Part shown: one piece after another, positions 1 to 5,582 of the stretch
How the letters are laid out: every line of letters begins with the position of its first letter
Numbering within the stretch: position 1 is the stretch's first letter
NCBI GenBank assembly: GCA_030696435.1
Contig: JAUYSF010000077.1
Coordinates: 1-6,206, forward strand
DNA: 6,206 nt
Origin: Desulfoprunum sp.
Lineage (GTDB): Bacteria > Desulfobacterota > Desulfobulbia > Desulfobulbales > Desulfocapsaceae
Direction: 5' to 3'
Notes under the pieces: generated by a model
Told to the model about the DNA's origin: nothing
The model's input: only the letters and a program-made list of their open reading frames with translations
Database searches by the model: none
Translations under genes and position numbers: made by a program

Positions 1-562
1 GATTTGACAAACCGGTCAGCGAATCGTTACTGGCCCGCTCGAACAGTTCTTCATATTCAAGCCCACGCTGCAGAGAATCAGAAAGGATCACCAAAGAGGC
101 ATTAATGAGATCGATTTCAGCCGTTGACAATTCCTGACTATCCTTGAGAATCAGCAAGATACCGGCTTCATCGGCAGACTCGAAAATCCATTTATGGGCA
201 TAATGACCATCCTGGTTTTTACAGCCACCCTCAAAGGGAACCGGATTGTCGATAATTTGTTCGGCAAAGGCCATCGCCCTTCTGCGATTCGGCCCATGGC
301 CGGAGCAGAAGAGGTGTTTCTTCTGGCGGGTCGCATTGCTATAGCCAATCAATTCATGGGGGACCTGCGGCATCAACCAGACCGAATAGGCCTCTATCAT
401 CCCCGTCAGACTCAAAACACCAGCCATGCGGCCATGGAGCCTATTCATGAGATCGAGACGTTCCGACTGTCGTTTAAGCAAATCAAGCTCAACCAAAACC
501 CTATCCATCTCCACAAGCTGTGGCTGATTAATGATCCGAGGTTTGTTTGTCGAGAGATTCAT
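1..562 (-). CDS. Diguanylate cyclase (GGDEF protein), N-terminal part, cut by the window edge
   Basis: Partial gene of 187 codons plus one base; the 3' end lies beyond base 1. The last visible residues, DSLTGLSN (180-187), are the signature that opens a GGDEF domain (usual form D-x-LTGLxNRR). The complete protein is therefore expected to make cyclic di-GMP from two GTP, but the GGDEF active site is not visible here. Residues 1-50 look helical. Residues 51-175 form an input region with SVWLMPQVPHELIGY (60-74) and CSGHGPNRRR (86-95), followed by an alpha/beta stretch (WIFESADEAGILLIL) that resembles the end of a GAF-like fold; I cannot name this domain. No membrane segment or signal peptide is seen, so it is probably cytosolic. 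The start is secure: an in-frame TAG lies five codons upstream (575-577), and a GAGGA ribosome site (571-575) sits 8 nt before the ATG. It is transcribed divergently from the nagZ-like gene. Confidence 0.85.
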   Translation of the reverse strand, partial: MNLSTNKPRIINQPQLVEMDRVLVELDLLKRQSERLDLMNRLHGRMAGVLSLTGMIEAYSVWLMPQVPHELIGYSNATRQKKHLFCSGHGPNRRRAMAFAEQIIDNPVPFEGGCKNQDGHYAHKWIFESADEAGILLILKDSQELSTAEIDLINASLVILSDSLQRGLEYEELFERASNDSLTGLSN

Positions 563-570
563 GTCCAGTT

Positions 571-575
571 TCCTC
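571..575 (-). promoter_or_regulatory. Ribosome binding site of the GGDEF gene
   Basis: GAGGA on the minus strand lies 8 nt upstream of the ATG at 562. It overlaps the in-frame TAG that closes the frame upstream, so it fixes the start of the diguanylate cyclase gene. Confidence 0.75.
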
Positions 576-609
576 TAAAATTTCAATTCCAAAAACTCTT
601 TCTTTCCTG

Positions 610-638
610 ATAGTATATCGGTCGACCGATTCAAAACT
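610..638 (-). promoter_or_regulatory. Weak candidate promoter of the GGDEF gene
   Basis: On the minus strand, TACTAT (610-615) is a plausible -10 element matching TATAAT at 4 of 6 positions. Seventeen bases upstream is AGTTTT (633-638), a very poor -35. The predicted start of transcription would leave a leader of about 40 nt. The 14-bp palindrome at 617-630 falls between the two elements, a common place for a repressor operator. The assignment rests on spacing and position only. Confidence 0.3.
617..630. promoter_or_regulatory. Perfect 14-bp palindrome, probable repressor operator
   Basis: ATCGGTCGACCGAT is its own reverse complement with no spacer. It lies 54 bases upstream of the GGDEF start codon. 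Spacerless palindromes with a GGTC/GACC core are typical of TetR-family operators (known of that family in general). The cognate regulator is not in the window, so the family assignment is inference. Confidence 0.5.
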
Positions 639-713
639 TTATGTCTTTTCTCGATATTGATGAAAGCAACATTGATGCCAGAATTATTCCAGCAGGATTC
701 AGGCCTTTGCGCG

Positions 714-731
714 TTACGTGAAATCACGTAA
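714..731. promoter_or_regulatory. Perfect inverted repeat TTACGTGA-AA-TCACGTAA, probable protein-binding site
   Basis: Two 8-bp arms with exact complementarity flank a 2-bp AA spacer, 18 bp in all. An AT-rich stretch containing TATATT (738-743) follows on the plus strand, so the repeat could overlap a promoter for the nagZ-like gene about 260 bases downstream. The arms contain GTGA/TCAC, but the 2-bp spacing does not fit the CRP/FNR layout. I cannot name the regulator. Confidence 0.5.
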
Positions 732-1001
732 ATATTCTATATTATCAAACCACTAGACACCTCTAACGTAATCAATGCAGCAGAATGCCGGCTATCTGTC
801 GGATGAAAAATTATGTCCTCCAGCCGCAAGGCAAGGGCCTGGTCATATTTTTGACAGAAAGACAGCAGCCGATCTTCTCTTACCTTTTTCCCCCTGCTAG
901 TTGTTGGAAAACTCGAAAAATACTTTCATAAACTCAACCTCTCGAGTATCTCTTTTCTCTCAGAACAACGACCATGCAAACCCTTTTTACGCACGCTTCC
1001 G

Positions 1002-2114
1002 GTGTCTCTCCCGCTCCACGAAAAAACCTCACAAAAAGCAATGTATCTTGAACAACAGATAGCCCAGCTGCTCATTGTCGGCTTTCAGGGCGACCATCTT
1101 GTCTCGGAAAGCCAGCTTGCCCTCGACCTGGGCGAACTCTCGTTAGGAGGTGTCATCCTCTTTGATCGCCTCCTCGCAAAAAAACTGACTGACAACAATA
1201 TTTGTTCGGAGGAGCAGACGAGGGAACTCTGCTCAGACCTGCAGGATTGCGCCGGAGGTAATCTGTTTATCGCTGTTGATCAGGAAGGCGGGATGGTCAG
1301 TAGATTCAAGGCGGAGCGAGGTTTTCCGACAACCGCCTCGGCGGCCATGCTGGGTGAGTCACAGGACACAGGTGTTACCTACAACAGCGCCCTCAGCACC
1401 GCCGAGATGCTGCACAGAATGGGCATCAACCTGAACCTGGCCCCGGTCATTGACCTCAATCTCCGTGACGACAATCCCATCATCGGCAGATATGAACGAA
1501 GTTTTTCCAAAGAACCGGCTCAAGTCTGCCTGCATGCTCAGGCCTGGATTGAGGCCCATCAAAAACAAAACATCCTCTGCTGCCTGAAGCACTTTCCCGG
1601 ACACGGGAGCTCCGCGTGCGATTCCCACCTCGGTTTTGTCGATATTTCAGAGACCTGGGATCCCGTAGAACTTGAGCCCTACCGGGAATTGATCAGAATC
1701 GGCAAAGCCGATGCCGTTATGGTTGGCCATCTCTTCAACAACAGGCTCGATGCGCAGCTGCCGGCCACCTTGTCAAAGACGACGATTGACGGGCTGCTCC
1801 GCCATGATCTTGGTTTTACGGGAACTGTCATTTCAGATGATTTGCAGATGCGGGCCATAACCGATCGCTACGGTCTGGCCGAAGCTGCAGTCATGGCCTT
1901 GACAGCCGGGGTGGACATCATCATTGTTGGTAATAATCTGGAGTACGATCCGCTCATCGTCCGCAAATTGGTCACCCACATTACCGGAGCGGTCAGAAAC
2001 GGCCATTTGACCGAAGAACGAATAGTTGAGGCCTGGCAACGGGTTCAGCACCTGAAAAAAAACATCAACCGGAACACATCATGCAATCAGACACCTCCCC
2101 AACCCATTCGGTAG
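1002..2114 (+). CDS. nagZ: Beta-N-acetylhexosaminidase, glycoside hydrolase family 3 (NagZ type)
   Basis: Predicted to remove N-acetylglucosamine from muropeptides during peptidoglycan recycling. The GH3 signatures are in order: LLIVGF (23-28), IAVDQEGGMVSRF (90-102), KHFPGHG (196-202), DSH (207-209), and VISDDLQM (276-283). By family knowledge the DSH Asp-His pair is the acid/base and the first Asp of SDD (D279) the nucleophile. The length (370 residues) covers the complete single (beta/alpha)8 domain of NagZ. No signal peptide is apparent, which fits the cytosolic form. The start is uncertain: GTG at 1002 (used for numbering) and in-frame ATG at 1041 both lack a good ribosome site. The ATG product begins MYLEQQIAQLL, which fits the family better. 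The 3' end overlaps the TM2 gene by 34 nt, suggesting one operon. GH3 enzymes vary in specificity, but the KHFPGHG-DSH combination strongly favours N-acetylglucosaminidase. Confidence 0.9.
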   Translation: MSLPLHEKTSQKAMYLEQQIAQLLIVGFQGDHLVSESQLALDLGELSLGGVILFDRLLAKKLTDNNICSEEQTRELCSDLQDCAGGNLFIAVDQEGGMVSRFKAERGFPTTASAAMLGESQDTGVTYNSALSTAEMLHRMGINLNLAPVIDLNLRDDNPIIGRYERSFSKEPAQVCLHAQAWIEAHQKQNILCCLKHFPGHGSSACDSHLGFVDISETWDPVELEPYRELIRIGKADAVMVGHLFNNRLDAQLPATLSKTTIDGLLRHDLGFTGTVISDDLQMRAITDRYGLAEAAVMALTAGVDIIIVGNNLEYDPLIVRKLVTHITGAVRNGHLTEERIVEAWQRVQHLKKNINRNTSCNQTPPQPIR

Positions 2115-2500
2115 CCATCGGCTACCTCCTCTGGCTCCTGGGATTTCTCGGGGCCCATCGGTTTTACTACGGCAAGCAAATTTCAGGGACTCTCTATTTC
2201 TTTACCCTCGGCCTTTTTTTCATCGGCTGGATCGTGGATCTCTTCCTCATCCCGACCATGAACAGAGAGGCAGACATCCGTTTCAATGACGGAGAGATCG
2301 ATTTCAATGTCGCCTGGCTGCTTCTGGCCTTTGCCGGGCTGTTTGGTATCCATCGGATGTATATGGGAAAATGGCTGACAGGACTGCTCTATCTCTGCAC
2401 CCTTGGCCTGTTTGGCTTCGGCTACATCTATGACCTCTGGACCCTCAACGACCAGATAAGTCTGATCAACGGGACGAGAAGGCTCGAGATCGGCAGCTGA
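2081..2500 (+). CDS. Membrane protein with two tandem TM2 domains
   Basis: A 139-residue protein made of two copies of the TM2 unit. The first has GFLGAHRFYYGK (21-32), a hydrophobic stretch (about 37-58) and a WIVDLFLIP ending. The second has GLFGIHRMYMGK (86-97), a hydrophobic stretch (about 99-118) and a YIYDLW ending. Four membrane helices are likely, near residues 10-26, 36-58, 76-92 and 99-118, with a polar linker (NREADIRFNDGE) between units. The G-x-x-G-x-HR-x-Y-x-GK signature is diagnostic of TM2, but the biochemical function of these bacterial proteins is not established. The start codon lies inside the nagZ-like gene, with a modest GGAA (2071-2074) 6 nt before it. Translation is therefore probably coupled. 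A hairpin terminator follows the stop. Confidence 0.88.
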   Translation: MQSDTSPTHSVAIGYLLWLLGFLGAHRFYYGKQISGTLYFFTLGLFFIGWIVDLFLIPTMNREADIRFNDGEIDFNVAWLLLAFAGLFGIHRMYMGKWLTGLLYLCTLGLFGFGYIYDLWTLNDQISLINGTRRLEIGS

Positions 2501-2521
2501 CGGGAAGAGACGTTTCCCTGC

Positions 2522-2556
2522 TGCCGGCCTTCAGTGGAGATTGCCGGCACCTTTTT
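2522..2556 (+). terminator. Intrinsic terminator of the nagZ-TM2 unit
   Basis: A perfect 7-bp GC-rich stem, TGCCGGC (2522-2528) with GCCGGCA (2543-2549), encloses a 14-nt loop and is followed by CC and five T (2552-2556). It starts 22 bases after the TM2 stop. Its 3' arm and T-run lie inside the last codons of the converging histidine kinase gene. On the minus strand there is no T-run, so it should act only on plus-strand transcripts. Confidence 0.65.
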
Positions 2557-4498
2557 CCAGAACCCGGCGCACGACAGTGGCTAGTTCACGCAGGGAAAGA
2601 GGTTTCGTACAATACTCATTTACACCGGCCTGCTGGGCGACCTCTTTGGAAAACTGTTCGGAATAACCGGTAAACAGGACGACCGGCAGTTCAGGCCGGA
2701 CGGCCTTACACCTGTTGCTGAGCTCAACACCTGTCAAATCAGGCATGGTCAGATCGGTGATGAGCAGGTCATAGTCCTGAGGGGATTCGGCGAAAAGCTC
2801 AAAGGCCTCCGTAGCCGAGGTCCTGCCGGTCACCTGATAGCCGAGACTGCCGAGCATCTGCCCGGTCACCTGCACCACCTGCTCTTCATCATCAACCAGC
2901 AGAATGCGCCCTGCCCCTTTTGCTATTTCACTGGCCGTCACAACCTGTTCAAGCATGGTCTTTTCGGTCGAGATAGGCAGAAAGACCCGGAAAGTCGTCC
3001 CCACCCCCACTTGGCTTTCAACAGTAATTCTGCCACCCTGCCTGATGATGATGCCATGCACCATGGCCAGCCCCATGCCCGTTCCCCGACTTTTTTCCTT
3101 GGTGGTGAAGTAAGGTTCAAATATCCGGTCAAGCATCTCCGGCTCAATACCGCAGCCGGTATCGGCGACACTCAATTCGAGCCAGTCCTTGCCCTCTTCA
3201 TCCCTTCCGGCTTTGACAAGTTTGACTGTCAGGGTTCCACGGCTGCCGTCCATGGCGTGGGCACTGTTGGTGCAGAGATTGATGAGAATCTGGTGTATCT
3301 GTACGGGGTCTACCGAAACCATGCCGCAGTTTTCGTCAATTTCCTGTCGGATATGAATCGTAGTTGGCAAGGTGACGCGCAAGAGCTTCATCACCTCTTT
3401 AATAATGGGATGGATATACTGCAGGAGTTCTTTTTTCTCATTGCTCCTTGAAAAGGTCAGGATTTGCTCAACCAGGCTTTTTGCCCTTTTGGCCGCCTTG
3501 AGAATCCCGTCGAGATAATCAAGTACGGCCTGATCCTCGCTGCCCTCCTGCCGCATCTTCAAACGGATAATCTCGGAATAGCCCATAATCGGGGTGAGGA
3601 CGTTGTTGAAGTCATGGGCGATTCCCCCGGCAAGCGTGCCGATCGCTTCCATTTTCTGGGTGTGGCGCAGCTGCTTTTCGAGTTTGTATCTCTCTGAGAC
3701 ATCCCTGGCCATGGCCACAATGCCGGTCATCTCCCCCCGACTGTTGCGCACGGGAGCCCCGGTCATCTCATACATCTGCTCTTCGCCATCCTCGTTGAGA
3801 ATACAAGAACTCTTGACTCCCACCTCGACCTGTCCGGTCAGGGTCGAGCGGAAGACGGCGCAGCCAGTGTCGCAAGAAGCGTTTCGTCTGCAGAAGATCT
3901 GGTGACAGCTCTTGCCGACCGGATCGGCACAGATCGTGCGCACGGTGTCATTCACCCAGATAGCGTTCATCTTCTGATCGAACAGAGCCAGAATTCCGGG
4001 AAATCCGGCAAAGATAGCCTGCTTCTGGGATTCGCTCTCATCAAGGGCGTTTCTGATCTCCTGGAGGACGGAAAGATCGACCAGAGTGGTCATCACCCCG
4101 TAGGCGTCTCCCCCGAGGTGGCGCATCAGGGATTTTTTATAGATAACCGAGAATTTTGTCCCGTGAGCGGTAGTGGCCTCTCCGTCAAAGGATATCTCTC
4201 CGCCTTGGCTCAATATGTTCCGGTCGATCTCTCGGTATTTTTCGGCAGAATCGGGGGCAAGAAATTGGTATAGGTCTTTGTGTTGCAGAAGGTCAGGGGC
4301 AATGCCGATGAACTGCAAAAAGGCCTTATTGCCATACATATATCTCCCTGCAAGATCACTGCAGAAAACCGCAACAGGGAGATCATCCAGGATGCATCGA
4401 TCATTCGCCTGCATTCTTTCGGCATGCGTATCGGAATCCATTGTCTTCGCCTGGTGTCCACTCTCTGACGAGGTGCATTGCTCTTCATCCTGTGCCAT
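2531..4498 (-). CDS. Soluble hybrid sensor histidine kinase (PAS-PAS-HisKA-HATPase-REC)
   Basis: A 655-residue protein without membrane segments, so a cytosolic sensor. A first PAS domain spans about 33-147. A second PAS with PAC (about 155-270) carries a cysteine cluster (C190, C198, C203, C209, C213). HisKA has H295 in GGIAHDFNNVLTP, the HDFNN class of H-box. HATPase_c shows the N-box N407/N411, DTGCG (446-450), EPYFTTK (461-467) and GTGMGLA (472-478). The C-terminal receiver has the acidic pair D536/D537, phospho-acceptor D582 (TDLTMPD), T610 and K632 (KP). All catalytic residues are present, so it should autophosphorylate on H295 and pass phosphate to D582. No DNA-binding domain or adjacent response regulator is seen: an orphan whose output partner is elsewhere. 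The ATG at 4498 is preceded by GGAG at a long spacing of about 11 nt. The signal sensed is unknown; redox or a metal is possible because of the cysteines. Confidence 0.93.
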   Translation of the reverse strand: MAQDEEQCTSSESGHQAKTMDSDTHAERMQANDRCILDDLPVAVFCSDLAGRYMYGNKAFLQFIGIAPDLLQHKDLYQFLAPDSAEKYREIDRNILSQGGEISFDGEATTAHGTKFSVIYKKSLMRHLGGDAYGVMTTLVDLSVLQEIRNALDESESQKQAIFAGFPGILALFDQKMNAIWVNDTVRTICADPVGKSCHQIFCRRNASCDTGCAVFRSTLTGQVEVGVKSSCILNEDGEEQMYEMTGAPVRNSRGEMTGIVAMARDVSERYKLEKQLRHTQKMEAIGTLAGGIAHDFNNVLTPIMGYSEIIRLKMRQEGSEDQAVLDYLDGILKAAKRAKSLVEQILTFSRSNEKKELLQYIHPIIKEVMKLLRVTLPTTIHIRQEIDENCGMVSVDPVQIHQILINLCTNSAHAMDGSRGTLTVKLVKAGRDEEGKDWLELSVADTGCGIEPEMLDRIFEPYFTTKEKSRGTGMGLAMVHGIIIRQGGRITVESQVGVGTTFRVFLPISTEKTMLEQVVTASEIAKGAGRILLVDDEEQVVQVTGQMLGSLGYQVTGRTSATEAFELFAESPQDYDLLITDLTMPDLTGVELSNRCKAVRPELPVVLFTGYSEQFSKEVAQQAGVNEYCTKPLSLRELATVVRRVLEKGAGNLH

Positions 4499-4565
4499 AT
4501 AGCCATTATCTCCGTTACTGCCTGACAGATATCAACACTTCCGGCTTATTGTCATTTCACCGAAA

Positions 4566-4594
4566 AATGTAGCTCTGGAACTCTGCTATTACAA
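4566..4594 (-). promoter_or_regulatory. Candidate sigma70 promoter of the histidine kinase gene
   Basis: On the minus strand, TTGTAA (4589-4594) and TACATT (4566-4571) are separated by exactly 17 bases, each matching consensus at 4 of 6 positions. Transcription would start near 4559, giving a leader of about 60 nt. Confidence 0.4.
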
Positions 4595-4646
4595 GGTGAA
4601 TTACATGAAATCTGCATTTTTCCTCGAACCTGCATCCCCGTTCTCC

Positions 4647-4675
4647 TTGACTCTTGACCGAGCAATCGTTATTAG
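4647..4675 (+). promoter_or_regulatory. Candidate sigma70 promoter of the DUF493 operon
   Basis: TTGACT (4647-4652) matches the -35 consensus at 5 of 6 positions. After a 17-base spacer, TATTAG (4670-4675) matches the -10 at 4 of 6. The expected start near 4682 leaves a leader of about 50 nt before the ATG at 4734. This is the best promoter match seen in the window. Confidence 0.5.
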
Positions 4676-4733
4676 TTGAACACGTTTTTGATAAGCCTAA
4701 ACCCGACTTTTTCTTCCTCATGTATGAGACCTG

Positions 4734-5012
4734 ATGACACACGATAGACCACAATCGACACCGCCGCCGCAACTGGAAATCACCTATCCCTGTATCTGGA
4801 GCTACAAGATAATAGGTGAGGATCGCCAATTTCTCAGAGAGGCTTTTCTTGTTGCCTGCGCACCTCATCCTGTTGAAATCACCGATTCACATACTAGCTC
4901 CGGTGGCAAATATCACAGCATGGAGGCCAGACTTGTGGTCCAGGATGAGGCGACCCGACTGGCTATCTTTGATGCACTCAAGGCCCACCCCGCCGTAAAA
5001 ATCCTCTTTTAG
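4734..5012 (+). CDS. DUF493 family protein (YbeD/UPF0250-like)
   Basis: A small soluble protein of 92 residues. It carries the family hallmarks PCIWSYKIIG (19-28), SSGGKYHSMEARLVV (55-69), and a C-terminal helix and strand ending HPAVKILF (85-92). DUF493 proteins such as E. coli YbeD have a small ferredoxin-like/ACT-like alpha-beta fold. Their role is unclear, and a regulatory or partner-binding function has been suggested. The length is normal for the family; the first 15 residues are proline-rich and probably disordered. The ribosome site is weak (GAG at 4726-4728, 5 nt before the ATG) and lies in a small inverted repeat, CTCAT-GT-ATGAG (4717-4728). The stop codon TAG at 5010-5012 overlaps the ribosome site of the next gene, indicating an operon. 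Confidence 0.82.
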   Translation: MTHDRPQSTPPPQLEITYPCIWSYKIIGEDRQFLREAFLVACAPHPVEITDSHTSSGGKYHSMEARLVVQDEATRLAIFDALKAHPAVKILF

Positions 5013-5018
5013 GAAGCC

Positions 5019-5531
5019 ATGACCGAAGCAACCGAAAGTAAAACCCAGCTTATTCCCGTCCTCAGGGAAGGTCTGAGCGTGATCCAGATGCTCGTCTTCA
5101 AGGAAATGCGTATCAGCCTGACAGGCAAACATCCCGGACTTACAACTGCGGATCTGTCGATGCTGGCGGGCGCGATCGTCAGCGAACTATTTGGCAATCC
5201 CAACCCGGAAGAAAAATTTGTGCTCTTCCGGAATACTCACTGGGGAATCATCGAACAAGAACTCCTCAGCCTGCATACCGACCTGCCGGGGCTCTGCGCT
5301 CCCGTCACCGATGCCCTGCGCATCCAGGCCTTGTGCGACAGCCAGGAAGACCATGGCGACGGTTCTGCCCTTCTGACCAGGGCCAACGAGCTGGGAATAC
5401 TCATAAAGGACCGGGATATCCCGCTGCCCTCATCCTTCATGACCCTGGTCCGCACTCTTGGCAAAGAACACAATTTGATTGTGCCACCCGTGCAGATCAG
5501 CAGCGAACAGGATCAGGAGATTGTCCATTAG
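5019..5531 (+). CDS. Hypothetical protein, coupled to the DUF493 gene
   Basis: A complete 170-residue ORF that I do not recognise. It is predicted soluble, with no signal peptide or membrane helix. It looks mostly helical: amphipathic stretches run from about 8 to 34, 43 to 58, 75 to 88, 93 to 108 and 114 to 130. A GNPNPEEKFVLFRNTHWG segment lies in the middle (59-76) and the C-terminus is acidic and polar. The cysteines (C93, C106) form no motif. It is likely a real gene because the start is only 6 nt after the DUF493 stop, with AGGAA (5011-5015) spaced 3 nt from the ATG and overlapping the upstream TAG. Its codon use also resembles its neighbours. The linkage implies co-expression with the DUF493 protein, but no function can be assigned. 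Confidence 0.75.
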   Translation: MTEATESKTQLIPVLREGLSVIQMLVFKEMRISLTGKHPGLTTADLSMLAGAIVSELFGNPNPEEKFVLFRNTHWGIIEQELLSLHTDLPGLCAPVTDALRIQALCDSQEDHGDGSALLTRANELGILIKDRDIPLPSSFMTLVRTLGKEHNLIVPPVQISSEQDQEIVH

Positions 5532-5537
5532 CGGCGA

Positions 5538-5571
5538 GCCTGTATCCTGTCTTTCCCTCGATACTGCAGGC
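5538..5571 (+). terminator. Possible weak terminator hairpin between converging genes
   Basis: GCCTG (5538-5542) plus TATC (5543-5546) can pair with GATA (5560-5563) and CAGGC (5567-5571), leaving a 3-nt bulge and a 13-nt loop. No T-run follows on either strand, so it is not a canonical intrinsic terminator. It is listed because it fills the 51-base gap between the hypothetical gene and the converging PabC gene. Confidence 0.25.
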
Positions 5572-5582
5572 ACGGGGAGGTT

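Larger units (their letters stand above)
563..1001. other. Gene-free divergent intergenic region
   Basis: About 440 bases separate the divergent GGDEF and nagZ-like genes. I find no credible gene on either strand; only ORFs of roughly 10-26 codons without good ribosome sites occur (for example 641-721 and 974-1051, plus strand). The region holds two perfect palindromes (617-630 and 714-731), an imperfect one (781-798, CAGA-N2-GCCGGC-N2-TCTG), and a pyrimidine-rich tract just before the nagZ-like gene. It probably carries the promoters of both flanking genes and possibly an untranslated leader. I recognise no known riboswitch in it. Confidence 0.6.

Noticed and set aside
194..610. Plus-strand ORF of 138 codons
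   Set aside because: It lies antisense to the GGDEF protein frame, which has a proper ribosome site and a recognisable domain. The plus-strand product resembles no family I know.
641..721. Plus-strand ORF of 26 codons in the intergenic region
   Set aside because: There is no ribosome site before its ATG and no recognisable product, and its stop falls inside the 714-731 palindrome. Chance is the simplest explanation.
789..826. Possible structured leader or riboswitch (CGGCT...AGCCG with inner GGA...TCC pairing)
   Set aside because: The stems are short and imperfect and I recognise no conserved riboswitch core, including c-di-GMP types.
840..854. Sigma54-like promoter (TGGTCA-N5-TTGA) upstream of the nagZ-like gene
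   Set aside because: The spacing is right, but the essential GC of the -12 element is GA and the -24 element is imperfect.
851..879. Perfect -35 hexamer TTGACA
   Set aside because: At 16-18 bases downstream there is only TTCTCT/CTCTTA-like sequence, with no acceptable -10 element.
3011..4502. Several long plus-strand ORFs (3011-3451, 3902-4273, 4173-4502)
   Set aside because: All are antisense to the histidine kinase, whose domains and catalytic residues are continuous across the whole region. They are shadow frames.
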